From positions 1,496 to 9,616 of the forward strand of contig DBMZ01000037.1 of the NCBI GenBank assembly GCA_002299005.1: a stretch of 8,121 nucleotides of DNA, read 5' to 3'. Below the pieces are notes generated by a model. That model was given only the letters and a program-made list of their open reading frames with translations, ran no database searches and was not told the DNA's origin. Position numbers and translations under genes: made by a program. The DNA is from Alphaproteobacteria bacterium UBA685. Its GTDB lineage: Bacteria; Pseudomonadota; Alphaproteobacteria; Puniceispirillales; Puniceispirillaceae. Numbering within the stretch: position 1 is the first letter of the stretch; the number at the start of each line of letters is the position of its first letter. This document shows positions 1 through 6,446 of the stretch, piece by piece.

Positions 1-17
1 CGCCCTATTACAGCGCC

Positions 18-1007
18 CTAGTCCATTGCCTGATGTGCGGCGAAAATATCAAAGCCCATCTGGTCAAATAATTGGCCATAATCAAGCAACACCCAATTCT
101 CCATAATCTTGCCATCTGCGATACGGTAAAAATCCATCACGCGCAAAGTCATCGCCTTGCCTGTGGCTTTGACGCCCAGATAATCACCTTGATGCGTCAT
201 CGTCATAGATGGCCAGCCAGAGACGGCGGCATAATTCCCCTCACCTATGCGGCAATAATGATTGCCCCCCTTACGGTCGGGGAAGGCGCGCAGGAATGAT
301 TCGCGGTGATCTTTGACAAACCCTTCCCAGCGATAATTAGAGCCAATACCGCAAGGGCCATACCACATCATATCATCATGCCAATAGCCATCATCACCTG
401 TTTGCGACTTTGACTCAAAGCTGTCGGGATCAAAGACATGCAAATCACCCAGCATCCCCTCAACCACATCCAAAGAAGCCGCGCCATCGCCGATATTTGG
501 CATCACCCCATCATGCGTCGCAGGGCCGGGGAATAGGATTTCAGTCCCGAGCTCTTCTGCGATTGGCAGGCGGCGTGCTTGACGCATTAAATCGATAAAA
601 TCGGGGATAAGACGCGCCAAGGTAATCTTGCCATCTGCCACTTGATAAAATTCACCTGACCGCAAAAAGGCCAGCGAATCATGCGGGCGCACACCACATA
701 GGGGCGCTTTGAAATTACCAACATAATGCACAACGGCGCTAATCCATTGACCGCCAAAATCACGGCGATTATCGGCCGCGATAAATATCTCATCACGCCG
801 ACGTGTCGCATCAAGGGCGGCGCGCAAGGGGCGATAAAACCCGTCAAGCACAGCGTCTCTGCCGACAAGCTGGTTAATCGGATGGGCAACGTCAAACACC
901 ACATCCTCTGCCAGAATCTCAGCCGCCACTGCCTCAAGACCCTCATCAGGCACAGATACCAGCCGTTGCAGGCCATCATATATTTTATTCACGCTCGCCT
1001 TATTCAT
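18..1007 (-). CDS. Tandem SnoaL-like (NTF2-fold) two-domain protein
   Basis: A 329-residue soluble protein with no signal peptide. It holds two copies of a SnoaL-like domain. The first spans about residues 5-145 and ends in GEFYQVADGKI (118-128). The second spans about 175-320, has THQGDYLGVKATGK (271-284), and ends in MDFYRIADGKIMENWVLLD (291-309). The 'F-Y-x-[IV]-A-D-G-K-I' strand in both halves shows an internal duplication. The family (polyketide cyclase SnoaL, ester cyclases, isomerases) uses a cone-shaped pocket to rearrange or hydrate small molecules; the substrate here is unknown. The start at 1007 was chosen because AAGGGG sits just upstream on this strand and homology begins there. 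The open frame continues upstream to 1181 without a good ribosome site or family-like sequence. The gene is divergent from the transporter operon. Its second half resembles the protein at 5887-6411 and its first half the partial protein at 7757, so it is probably part of the same pathway. The domain call is firm; the enzymatic role is not. Confidence 0.85.
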   Translation of the reverse strand: MNKASVNKIYDGLQRLVSVPDEGLEAVAAEILAEDVVFDVAHPINQLVGRDAVLDGFYRPLRAALDATRRRDEIFIAADNRRDFGGQWISAVVHYVGNFKAPLCGVRPHDSLAFLRSGEFYQVADGKITLARLIPDFIDLMRQARRLPIAEELGTEILFPGPATHDGVMPNIGDGAASLDVVEGMLGDLHVFDPDSFESKSQTGDDGYWHDDMMWYGPCGIGSNYRWEGFVKDHRESFLRAFPDRKGGNHYCRIGEGNYAAVSGWPSMTMTHQGDYLGVKATGKAMTLRVMDFYRIADGKIMENWVLLDYGQLFDQMGFDIFAAHQAMD

Positions 1008-1078
1008 GGGGAACCCCTTACCAGCCATCCAGTTTATAACCATCTCATTTATTAATGGCATTTTGAAATAATTTACCC

Positions 1079-1102
1079 TTTTGCAAAAAGAGCTTGCCAA
1101 GC
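1079..1102. repeat. Pair of adjacent palindromes, possible operator
   Basis: TTTTGCAAAA (1079-1088) and GCTTGCCAAGC (1092-1102) are two self-complementary sites about 13 bp apart centre to centre. They share a TTGC(x)AA core, so they could be two half-related sites for one DNA-binding protein. The spacing is a little over one helical turn. The reading is by eye, and short palindromes occur by chance in AT-rich DNA, so the regulatory role is only a suggestion. Confidence 0.3.
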
Positions 1103-1112
1103 CAAATGAGAA

Positions 1113-1140
1113 TTGTCTAGCATTTTTGAATAGGTATGCA
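1113..1140 (+). promoter_or_regulatory. Possible sigma-70-like promoter for the transporter operon
   Basis: TTGTCT (1113-1118) is followed after 16 bp by TATGCA (1135-1140), which loosely fits a -35/-10 pair reading toward the ATPase gene and would leave a leader of about 70 nt. The ATGC-N6-GCAT inverted repeat (1136-1149) overlaps the proposed -10 box and could act as an operator. TATAAT also occurs at 1203-1208 but lies too close to the start codon and has no -35 partner. Weak evidence. Confidence 0.2.
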
Positions 1141-1217
1141 AAAACGCATTTCTTGAGGATGTTTCGTGCGCCAAGTGCCATAGAAACAAGGATATAAAAC
1201 AGTATAATTGGTGGCTT

Positions 1218-2288
1218 ATGTCTGAAATTCAGTTACGTCATATTTCAAAACGCTGGGGTGATTTTGTTGGGGTGGATGATTTCAACCTCACAATCGCTGA
1301 TCAAGAATTTCTGGTGCTTCTTGGCCCATCAGGCTGTGGCAAGACGACTACTATGCGGATGATTGCCGGCCTTGAGAGCATCACCGATGGTGAGATCGCC
1401 ATCGATAATAAAGTCATTAATGATTTGGAGCCAAAAGACCGTGATGTGGCGATGGTCTTCCAATCCTATGGCCTGTATCCCAACATGAATGTGTATGAGA
1501 ATATTCGCTTTCCGTTGAAGGTTCGCAAAATTGATGAGGCAAGCCATGATGAGCGGGTGCGCCGTGCCGCTGATATGGTGGAGCTTGGTGAATTTTTGCA
1601 CCGCAAGCCAGCTGAATTATCAGGCGGCCAACGCCAGCGTGTCGCCCTTGCAAGAGCGATTGTAAGAGAGCCGAACGTCTTCTTGATGGATGAGCCTCTG
1701 TCAAACCTTGATGCCAAATTGCGCGTCTCTACCAGAGCCCAGATTAAGCATCTTCAGCATGAATTAAAGGTCACCACCATCTATGTGACGCATGATCAGA
1801 TTGAGGCAATGACGCTTGCTGACCGTGTGGTCGTGATGAATAAGGGCATCGTCCAACAGGTCGGATCGCCCACCGAAATATATGACCGCCCCGCCAATAT
1901 TTTTGTCGCAGGCTTCATTGGCAACCCTGCCATGAATTTGGTCAAAGGCACATTAAAGGGCGGCAATTTTACCGCCGAAAATATATCTATAAAGGGCCTA
2001 GACGGGCCTGATGGCCCTGTCATGCTTGGCTTTAGGGCTGAAGATGTCAGCCTTGCGACCAGCGCGGCCAAAGCCAAAACAGCTGAGATTAACGCGCCTC
2101 TTTATACCCAAGAATTATTGGGGGAGGCTGTGATGCTAAACCTGACGGTTGGCGGCGGCATTATCTCGGTCAAAACAGATAAAGAGTTTCGGGCAAAAAT
2201 CGCAGATGAGATCTGTGTCAACGTGCCCGCAAAATTATGTCACCTGTTTGATACAAAAACAGGGACACGGCTTGATGATACCGCATAG
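1218..2288 (+). CDS. ABC transporter ATP-binding protein, UgpC/MalK family
   Basis: This 356-residue cytoplasmic ATPase powers the importer encoded downstream. All nucleotide-binding motifs are intact: Walker A GPSGCGKTT (36-44), Q-loop Gln82, signature LSGGQ (134-138), Walker B NVFLMDE (153-159), D-loop SNLDAKLR (162-169) and H-loop His192. After about residue 235 comes a C-terminal OB/TOBE-type regulatory domain, with LGFRAEDV (270-277) matching the family's 'LG(I/F)RPE' box except for Ala in place of Pro. Length is normal for the UgpC/MalK/MsmX group, which serves sugars, polyols and glycerol phosphates. Family-wide annotation as UgpC does not show that glycerol-3-phosphate is the substrate. 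It is the first gene of the plus-strand set, and the start ATG has only a weak GGTGG ahead of it. A hairpin and about 105 bp separate it from the binding-protein gene. Confidence 0.95.
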   Translation: MSEIQLRHISKRWGDFVGVDDFNLTIADQEFLVLLGPSGCGKTTTMRMIAGLESITDGEIAIDNKVINDLEPKDRDVAMVFQSYGLYPNMNVYENIRFPLKVRKIDEASHDERVRRAADMVELGEFLHRKPAELSGGQRQRVALARAIVREPNVFLMDEPLSNLDAKLRVSTRAQIKHLQHELKVTTIYVTHDQIEAMTLADRVVVMNKGIVQQVGSPTEIYDRPANIFVAGFIGNPAMNLVKGTLKGGNFTAENISIKGLDGPDGPVMLGFRAEDVSLATSAAKAKTAEINAPLYTQELLGEAVMLNLTVGGGIISVKTDKEFRAKIADEICVNVPAKLCHLFDTKTGTRLDDTA

Positions 2289-2324
2289 GCCTTCGGCTTT
2301 GGTGTCAATCATGACCATCACCGC

Positions 2325-2356
2325 CTCTGGCACCTCTTAATAAGGGGGCGCCAGAG
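2325..2356 (+). terminator. Intergenic hairpin upstream of the binding-protein gene
   Basis: CTCTGGC (2325-2331) pairs perfectly with GCCAGAG (2350-2356). Inside it CCTCTT (2333-2338) pairs with AAGGGG (2342-2347) with one T-G wobble, leaving an AAT loop and a small 1x2 internal loop. This makes a stem of about 13 bp. It is followed only by TTTAAA, not a long T run, so it is a poor full terminator. It could be a partial terminator, an RNA-processing site, or a 5' stabilising structure for the binding-protein message. It sits between the ATPase stop and the binding-protein ribosome site. Confidence 0.5.
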
Positions 2357-2378
2357 TTTAAATGACAAAGTGGCAAAC

Positions 2379-2384
2379 AGGGAG
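2379..2384 (+). promoter_or_regulatory. Strong ribosome-binding site fixing the binding-protein start
   Basis: AGGGAG lies 9 nt before ATG 2394. It decides the start in favour of 2394 over the in-frame GTG at 2370, which would place eight polar residues ahead of the signal peptide and has no comparable site. Confidence 0.7.
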
Positions 2385-2393
2385 AAACCAAAA

Positions 2394-3611
2394 ATGCGTA
2401 CCATTTTGAAAACAGCACTATTTGCAGGGGCAATGTCACTATTGAGTGGCGGCGCATCTGCGGCTTGTGATTTCAACAACACATCGACTGTGAAATCACT
2501 TTCAGCTGGCTTTGAAGCTTGGAAAGCTGTGACATCTGCCATGGCAGAATGTGGCAATGTCGAAGCTGAGCTAGATCAAGAATTCCGTAAAAAGCAACCA
2601 GATGCTTTTGCAGCTAGCCCCTCATTATATCATGTTGGTGGTGTCGCAAACTCAACAGCTGTGCCTCTCATCGATGCTGGCACAATCCGCCCGCTAGACG
2701 ATTTGGTCGCCAAGCATGGTGGCCAGCTAAAGCCGAACCAGCTTGTGCGTATTGACGGCAAAATCATGGCGATCGCGATGATGGTTAACGCCCAGCATCT
2801 GATGTATCGCAATGACATCTTGTCTGATTTAGGCATCGCAGAACCACAAACATATGAGCAAGTTTTGGCAGCGGCCGAAAAGATCAAAGCCGCAGGCGTT
2901 GTTGACTACCCGCTAGGTGGTACGTTCAAATCAGGCTGGAACTTGGCAGAAGAATTCGTCAACATGTATATGGGTTATGATGGTGAGTTCTTTAATTCAG
3001 ACCTGTCACCATCAATCAACAATGCCAACGGTGTTGCCGCATTGGAAATGATGAAGGCGCTTAGTGCCTATATGGATCCAGAATATCTTGTGTCTGATTC
3101 AACCTATGTGCAGCAGCAATTCCAGCAAGGTAAAATTGCGATGGCAAACCTGTGGGCATCACGTGCCGCCGCTATGGATAATGCGGATGAGTCACAAGTT
3201 GTTGGCAAGGTCACAATGTCAGCCGCCCCAACCGTTGCAGGTGGCTCAACCCCTGCCTCAACATTATGGTGGGATGGTATCGTGATTGCGTCAAACATCT
3301 CAGACGCAGATGCTGAAAACGCCTTTAAGGTAGCGATGGAAGGCATTGATACAGAAATGGTCAAGGCCAATAATGACGCCGCTGTTTGGCTGGTTGACGG
3401 CTATGAGCCAACAGCCACAGCCGCAGGTGCTTTTGCAACCGCGTCAAACGGTGCCAAGCCATACCCAGCATCAAAGCAGATGAGCCTGATGCACACAGCT
3501 TTGGGTAATGGTATTGCCGCCTTCTTGACAGGTGAGAAAGGTGCTGCACAAGCCCTTGCTGATATCGAAGCTGATTATACAACAGCTGCAAAAGAAGCAG
3601 GCGTGCTATAG
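2394..3611 (+). CDS. Extracellular solute-binding protein, family 1 (sugar/polyol-type ABC importer)
   Basis: A 405-residue secreted periplasmic receptor that captures the substrate and delivers it to the two permeases. The N-terminus is a classic signal peptide: Arg2/Lys6, a hydrophobic core TALFAGAMSLL (7-17), and GASA before probable cleavage after Ala23. Cys25 is not in a proper lipobox, so a soluble protein is more likely than a lipoprotein. The mature part has the MalE/UgpB-type layout: a hinge-side segment IDAGTIRPLDDLV, then YRNDILSDLGI (a common family block), then FQQGKIAMANLWASRAA in the second lobe. Cys25 and Cys53 could form an N-terminal disulfide. Codon choice looks different from its neighbours, with many ACA, TCA and CCA codons, as expected for strong expression. 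A hairpin precedes the gene and a terminator-like stem follows it. The fold is clear, the ligand is not; the presence of a HisD-like dehydrogenase favours a hydroxylated compound. Confidence 0.92.
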   Translation: MRTILKTALFAGAMSLLSGGASAACDFNNTSTVKSLSAGFEAWKAVTSAMAECGNVEAELDQEFRKKQPDAFAASPSLYHVGGVANSTAVPLIDAGTIRPLDDLVAKHGGQLKPNQLVRIDGKIMAIAMMVNAQHLMYRNDILSDLGIAEPQTYEQVLAAAEKIKAAGVVDYPLGGTFKSGWNLAEEFVNMYMGYDGEFFNSDLSPSINNANGVAALEMMKALSAYMDPEYLVSDSTYVQQQFQQGKIAMANLWASRAAAMDNADESQVVGKVTMSAAPTVAGGSTPASTLWWDGIVIASNISDADAENAFKVAMEGIDTEMVKANNDAAVWLVDGYEPTATAAGAFATASNGAKPYPASKQMSLMHTALGNGIAAFLTGEKGAAQALADIEADYTTAAKEAGVL

Positions 3612-3632
3612 CACCCATCAACCTATATCTTT

Positions 3633-3667
3633 GCAAAGGGCAGTCATTTGCCCTTTGCGTTTTTCTT
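3633..3667 (+). terminator. Intrinsic terminator/attenuator after the binding-protein gene
   Basis: GCAAAGGGCA (3633-3642) and TGCCCTTTGC (3649-3658) form a perfect 10-bp stem with a 6-nt loop, followed by G and TTTTTCTT. This is a textbook Rho-independent terminator shape. Because the permeases follow 44 nt later with no clear new promoter, it most likely works as a partial terminator. It would let the receptor be made in excess over the membrane parts, a common arrangement in ABC importer operons. Confidence 0.85.
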
Positions 3668-3710
3668 AATAACTTTTTTAATGCTTCTTAAGTTCAGATG
3701 GTGAGCATAG

Positions 3711-4736
3711 ATGAATAAAAAGACCTTTGCGGCCTTTGTGGGCCCGTCTGTTGCGATGATGCTTCTGTTCATTGCGCTGCCATTGGCAACAGTCTTTATG
3801 CAGAGCTTCCATGTGACTATCCCTGTGACAGACACGGTGGAGATTGAGACCTGCACGCCTGGTTTTGCGGGCCAGACATGTGTGACCAAAATTGAAACAC
3901 GCCCTGTTTTTGATGCGGCGGGCAACCCCACAACCACGACTAAATTTGTTGGCTTTGGCTCTTACCAAAAAGTCCTGCGCCTTGGCGATGCGGCGGCGGC
4001 GCTTGCCAAATCAAGCTGGCATGATTTGATGCTGATTGATTTCTGGAAGGCCTTGCGCTTTACGGTCACCTTCACGCTTATCACCTTGCCGCTTGTCCTT
4101 GGGGTCGGGCTTGCCATCGCATTGGCGGTGAATAATGCGACCAAGGCGATGAAAGGGCCAATTATCTTTGTCTCCTTACTGCCCTTTATCATCACCCCTG
4201 TGATTGGCGCTTTATCTATTCGCTGGCTTTTTATTGGGGATGGGATTTTGACCGCGGGCCTTGAATGGTATTTAGAACGCGATCTCTCCTTATTCGCGCA
4301 AGCATGGACGCTTGAGATTTTGATGCTTTTCTATCGTGTCTGGCATGTCGCGCCCTTTGCGTTTGTGGTGTTCTATGCTGGCCTTCAGACGGTTAATCAG
4401 GACACGATTGAATCAGCTATCATTGATGGTGCCTCGCGCTTTGAGCGTCTGCGCTTTGTGATTATCCCGCATATTATGCCGCTTGTTGTGTTTGTCAGCT
4501 TGATTCATCTGATGGATAGCTACCGAGTCTTTGAAGAGATTGTTGGCTTCTCATCCCAAGCGCATGTGATCTCATTGCAATGGCTGACCTATGATTTGCT
4601 CTCGCCCGATGATTCAGGCAACCGCTCTATCAGCCGTGCCTCGGCAAGTGCGATGCTCACCATGCTTGGCATTGTGCTTATCCTTGCCCCTCTATTGCGC
4701 CGCACATGGCAAGATTTCACGAAAGGCCGCATTTAA
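3711..4736 (+). CDS. ABC transporter permease, MalF/UgpA type (first permease)
   Basis: A 341-residue inner-membrane protein forming half of the transport channel. A first membrane segment (about 8-30) is followed by a periplasmic stretch of roughly 80 residues (about 32-112). The core binding-protein-dependent permease fold then begins near FWKALRFTVTFTLITLPLVL (111-130), with further segments near 150-175, 203-225, 250-270 and 315-333. The cytoplasmic EAA coupling loop that docks to the ATPase is visible at 234-258 (AIIDGASRFERL within it). Cys48 and Cys57, in CTPGFAGQTC, could make a small disulfide loop in the periplasmic insert. The start ATG has GGTGAG at 3700-3705. The stop codon overlaps the next start by one base (TAATG), implying coupled translation and a one-to-one permease pair. 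The family call is secure; the substrate is unknown. Confidence 0.93.
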   Translation: MNKKTFAAFVGPSVAMMLLFIALPLATVFMQSFHVTIPVTDTVEIETCTPGFAGQTCVTKIETRPVFDAAGNPTTTTKFVGFGSYQKVLRLGDAAAALAKSSWHDLMLIDFWKALRFTVTFTLITLPLVLGVGLAIALAVNNATKAMKGPIIFVSLLPFIITPVIGALSIRWLFIGDGILTAGLEWYLERDLSLFAQAWTLEILMLFYRVWHVAPFAFVVFYAGLQTVNQDTIESAIIDGASRFERLRFVIIPHIMPLVVFVSLIHLMDSYRVFEEIVGFSSQAHVISLQWLTYDLLSPDDSGNRSISRASASAMLTMLGIVLILAPLLRRTWQDFTKGRI

Positions 4737-5890
4737 TGTCTGATGCATTATTCAAACAACCTTTGCGCTTACGCCTCGCCTCTGCTGGCTTCCTTAGCCT
4801 GTGGTGCCTCATCGCGGCTTTTCCGATTGTCTGGATTGCGGTTCTCAGCTTTAAAGAGCCGATTGATAGTTTTGCGCAAAACCCCCTCAACGTCATTATG
4901 GGGCCGACGACTTTATCAAATGGCAAGGGCCTGTCGCTGATTGATGTGGTGTTTGGCATCGCGACCTTATTTGGCGCTTATCGTTTTGCGACAAACATCC
5001 TAAGCCCGCGCGTTAAGGCCTATAGCCCGCAAGGCTATTTGGCTTTTGGCTGGATTGTTGGCGCGGCGACATTCGCACTTGGCTTTGTCTTTATCTTTAC
5101 GATTATCTTGCCCGCTATTACGGGCTTTTTGAACAATATATTAGGCCCGCTTGGCACCCCAATTATCGGCCATACACTCCAGCATTATTACGCGGTATGG
5201 GTGGATAATGCCTTTTATGAGAATTTCATTAATTCGCTGATTGTGACCGCAGGTGTGACGACTATATCGCTGACTGTCGGCACGCTCGCAGGCTATGGGC
5301 TGGCGCGTGCTGGTACGATGTTAGCCTTTTGGATTTTGATCATCGCACTTGTATTTCGCGCATTGCCGCATTCGGTTTTGGTCGCAGGCTATCTGCCTTT
5401 CTTCATCAATTCGCGCGAGATCCTAGAGCCGTTATTTGGCACCTCAGCCCCCACCCTTTATGGCCAGCCTTGGGCGGTCATTGCGGTGCTTGTAGCGATT
5501 AACCAGCCTTTCACGATTTGGATGCTGCGTTCGTTCTTCCAGAATATTCCAGCAGAGCTTGATGAGGCGGCGCGGGTTGATGGTTGCACGCATTTCCAAG
5601 CCTTTCGGTGGGTGATTATGCCTGTCATGTGGCCGGGCGTTATCACGACAGGTCTGTTTTCATTCTTGCTTGCCTATAATGATTTCTTGGTCACCAGCCT
5701 TTTGCTTGATGCCCAAAACCAGACGATGGTGCCAGCGATCACCGGCTATTTTAACCGCGAGACCACAACCACAGATCAAGTCGAAGCCGTGGCGGCGGCT
5801 GTCTCTATCACCGCGCCGCTATTCTTGCTTGTGATGATTTTCCAACGCCAGATTGTCTCTGGCCTAACCGCAGGAGCTGTCAAAGGATGA
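4736..5890 (+). CDS. ABC transporter permease, MalG/UgpE type, enlarged (second permease)
   Basis: A 384-residue inner-membrane protein, the partner of the preceding permease. The conserved core is at the C-terminal side: NSLIVTAG (166-173), the EAA loop ELDEAARVDGCTHFQAFRWV (274-293), and a final segment near 355-372. MalG-type proteins are usually about 270-300 residues and reach the NSLIV block around residue 70-90. Here it comes about 90 residues later. The extra part (about 62-145) contains two likely membrane spans, near 68-88 and 102-130, giving about eight spans in place of six. ATG 4736 is preferred over an in-frame ATG at 4706 because it overlaps the upstream stop and has AAAGG at 4722-4726; the upstream one lies inside the previous gene. 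The 3' end overlaps the next gene by four bases (ATGA). Confidence 0.92.
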   Translation: MSDALFKQPLRLRLASAGFLSLWCLIAAFPIVWIAVLSFKEPIDSFAQNPLNVIMGPTTLSNGKGLSLIDVVFGIATLFGAYRFATNILSPRVKAYSPQGYLAFGWIVGAATFALGFVFIFTIILPAITGFLNNILGPLGTPIIGHTLQHYYAVWVDNAFYENFINSLIVTAGVTTISLTVGTLAGYGLARAGTMLAFWILIIALVFRALPHSVLVAGYLPFFINSREILEPLFGTSAPTLYGQPWAVIAVLVAINQPFTIWMLRSFFQNIPAELDEAARVDGCTHFQAFRWVIMPVMWPGVITTGLFSFLLAYNDFLVTSLLLDAQNQTMVPAITGYFNRETTTTDQVEAVAAAVSITAPLFLLVMIFQRQIVSGLTAGAVKG

Positions 5891-6411
5891 AGGGTTCACG
5901 TCCCGAACAAGCTGTCTTATCAAAGGACACTGATCTTAGCAAAACCGCCGAGACAAAGGCCGTCATTGAGGGCATGGTGGATGGTCTGAATGATCATCGT
6001 ATTGCCGATATTGGTGACTTCTTTTCTGAGAGCTTCCGCTGGATGGGCAATCAGGGATGCGGCACAAAAGAGGGCTTGCGCGCGTTTCAAGAGAATTGGC
6101 AAAAGCCGTTCCAAGCCGCTTTTTCAGATAAGGTCTGCATTGATGAGGCGCGGCTTTATATGGGCGAATGGGCGGCCGCCTTTGGGCGCCAAGAAGCCAC
6201 GCATTCAGGCACATTCATGGGCGTTGCGCCAACTGGCAAGACGGTTGAAATTCGCTATATGGATTTCTGGAAAGTCGTCGATGGCAAGATTGTTGATAAT
6301 TGGGTGATGGTCGATTTCCCCTACGTCCTCTCACAGCTTGGTGTTGATTGCTTTAATGGCGAGGGATGGGAAGCGTTTGATGATGGCACAAAGACCCCGC
6401 CCGCCCCTTAA
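5887..6411 (+). CDS. Single-domain SnoaL-like (NTF2-fold) protein
   Basis: A 174-residue soluble protein with one SnoaL-like domain (about 25-155) and a short Gly/Pro-rich tail. Its C-terminal half, [14 protein letters not shown] (105-118) then [20 protein letters not shown] (124-143), matches the second domain of the divergent protein at 18-1007 almost position for position. These shared residues (His106, Asp126, the DGKI turn, Asn138-Trp139) probably line the pocket. The family includes cyclases, isomerases, hydratases and dehydratases acting on small carbonyl or ester compounds. The start overlaps the permease stop (ATGA) and has AGGAG at 5872-5876, so it is translated with the transporter. 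A role in processing the imported solute, rather than polyketide synthesis, is inferred from this context; no polyketide genes are present. Confidence 0.85.
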   Translation: MKGSRPEQAVLSKDTDLSKTAETKAVIEGMVDGLNDHRIADIGDFFSESFRWMGNQGCGTKEGLRAFQENWQKPFQAAFSDKVCIDEARLYMGEWAAAFGRQEATHSGTFMGVAPTGKTVEIRYMDFWKVVDGKIVDNWVMVDFPYVLSQLGVDCFNGEGWEAFDDGTKTPPAP

Positions 6412-6446
6412 ACAAACCTAATGATAGATATAAACGAGACATTTTG

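Larger units (their letters stand above)
1008..1217. promoter_or_regulatory. Divergent intergenic control region
   Basis: This 210-bp AT-rich stretch separates the two divergently read genes and must hold the promoter of each. No convincing small gene was seen. It contains the perfect palindrome TTTTGCAAAA at 1079-1088, the odd-centred palindrome GCTTGCCAAGC at 1092-1102, and ATGC-N6-GCAT at 1136-1149. These are candidate operators for a repressor or activator encoded elsewhere; no regulator gene lies inside the window. The ribosome site of the minus-strand gene is AAGGGG, covering about 1014-1019. The plus-strand gene has a weak GGTGG at 1210-1214. Confidence 0.55.

Noticed and set aside
587..1055. 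Open frames at 587-979 (minus) and 726-1055 (plus) over the tandem SnoaL-like gene
   Set aside because: Both overlap a gene with strong internal domain similarity and show no family-like sequence.
1008..1181. Upstream extension of the minus-strand SnoaL-like gene (58 more codons)
   Set aside because: The frame is open, but the extension has no family-like sequence and covers the likely control region. A good ribosome site precedes the Met at 1007.
2285..2303. Small AGGCC-TTC-GGCTT hairpin just after the ATPase stop as a terminator
   Set aside because: The stem is only about five pairs with a wobble and no T run follows.
2370..2393. GTG start for the binding protein
   Set aside because: It would put a polar eight-residue leader before a normal signal peptide; AGGGAG is placed correctly for ATG 2394.
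4706..4735. Earlier ATG for the second permease
   Set aside because: It lies within the first permease gene; ATG 4736 overlaps the stop codon and has a suitably spaced AAAGG.
5887..6411. Polyketide biosynthesis cluster suggested by SnoaL-like proteins
   Set aside because: No ketosynthase, acyl carrier or tailoring genes are present, and the context is an importer plus a dehydrogenase.
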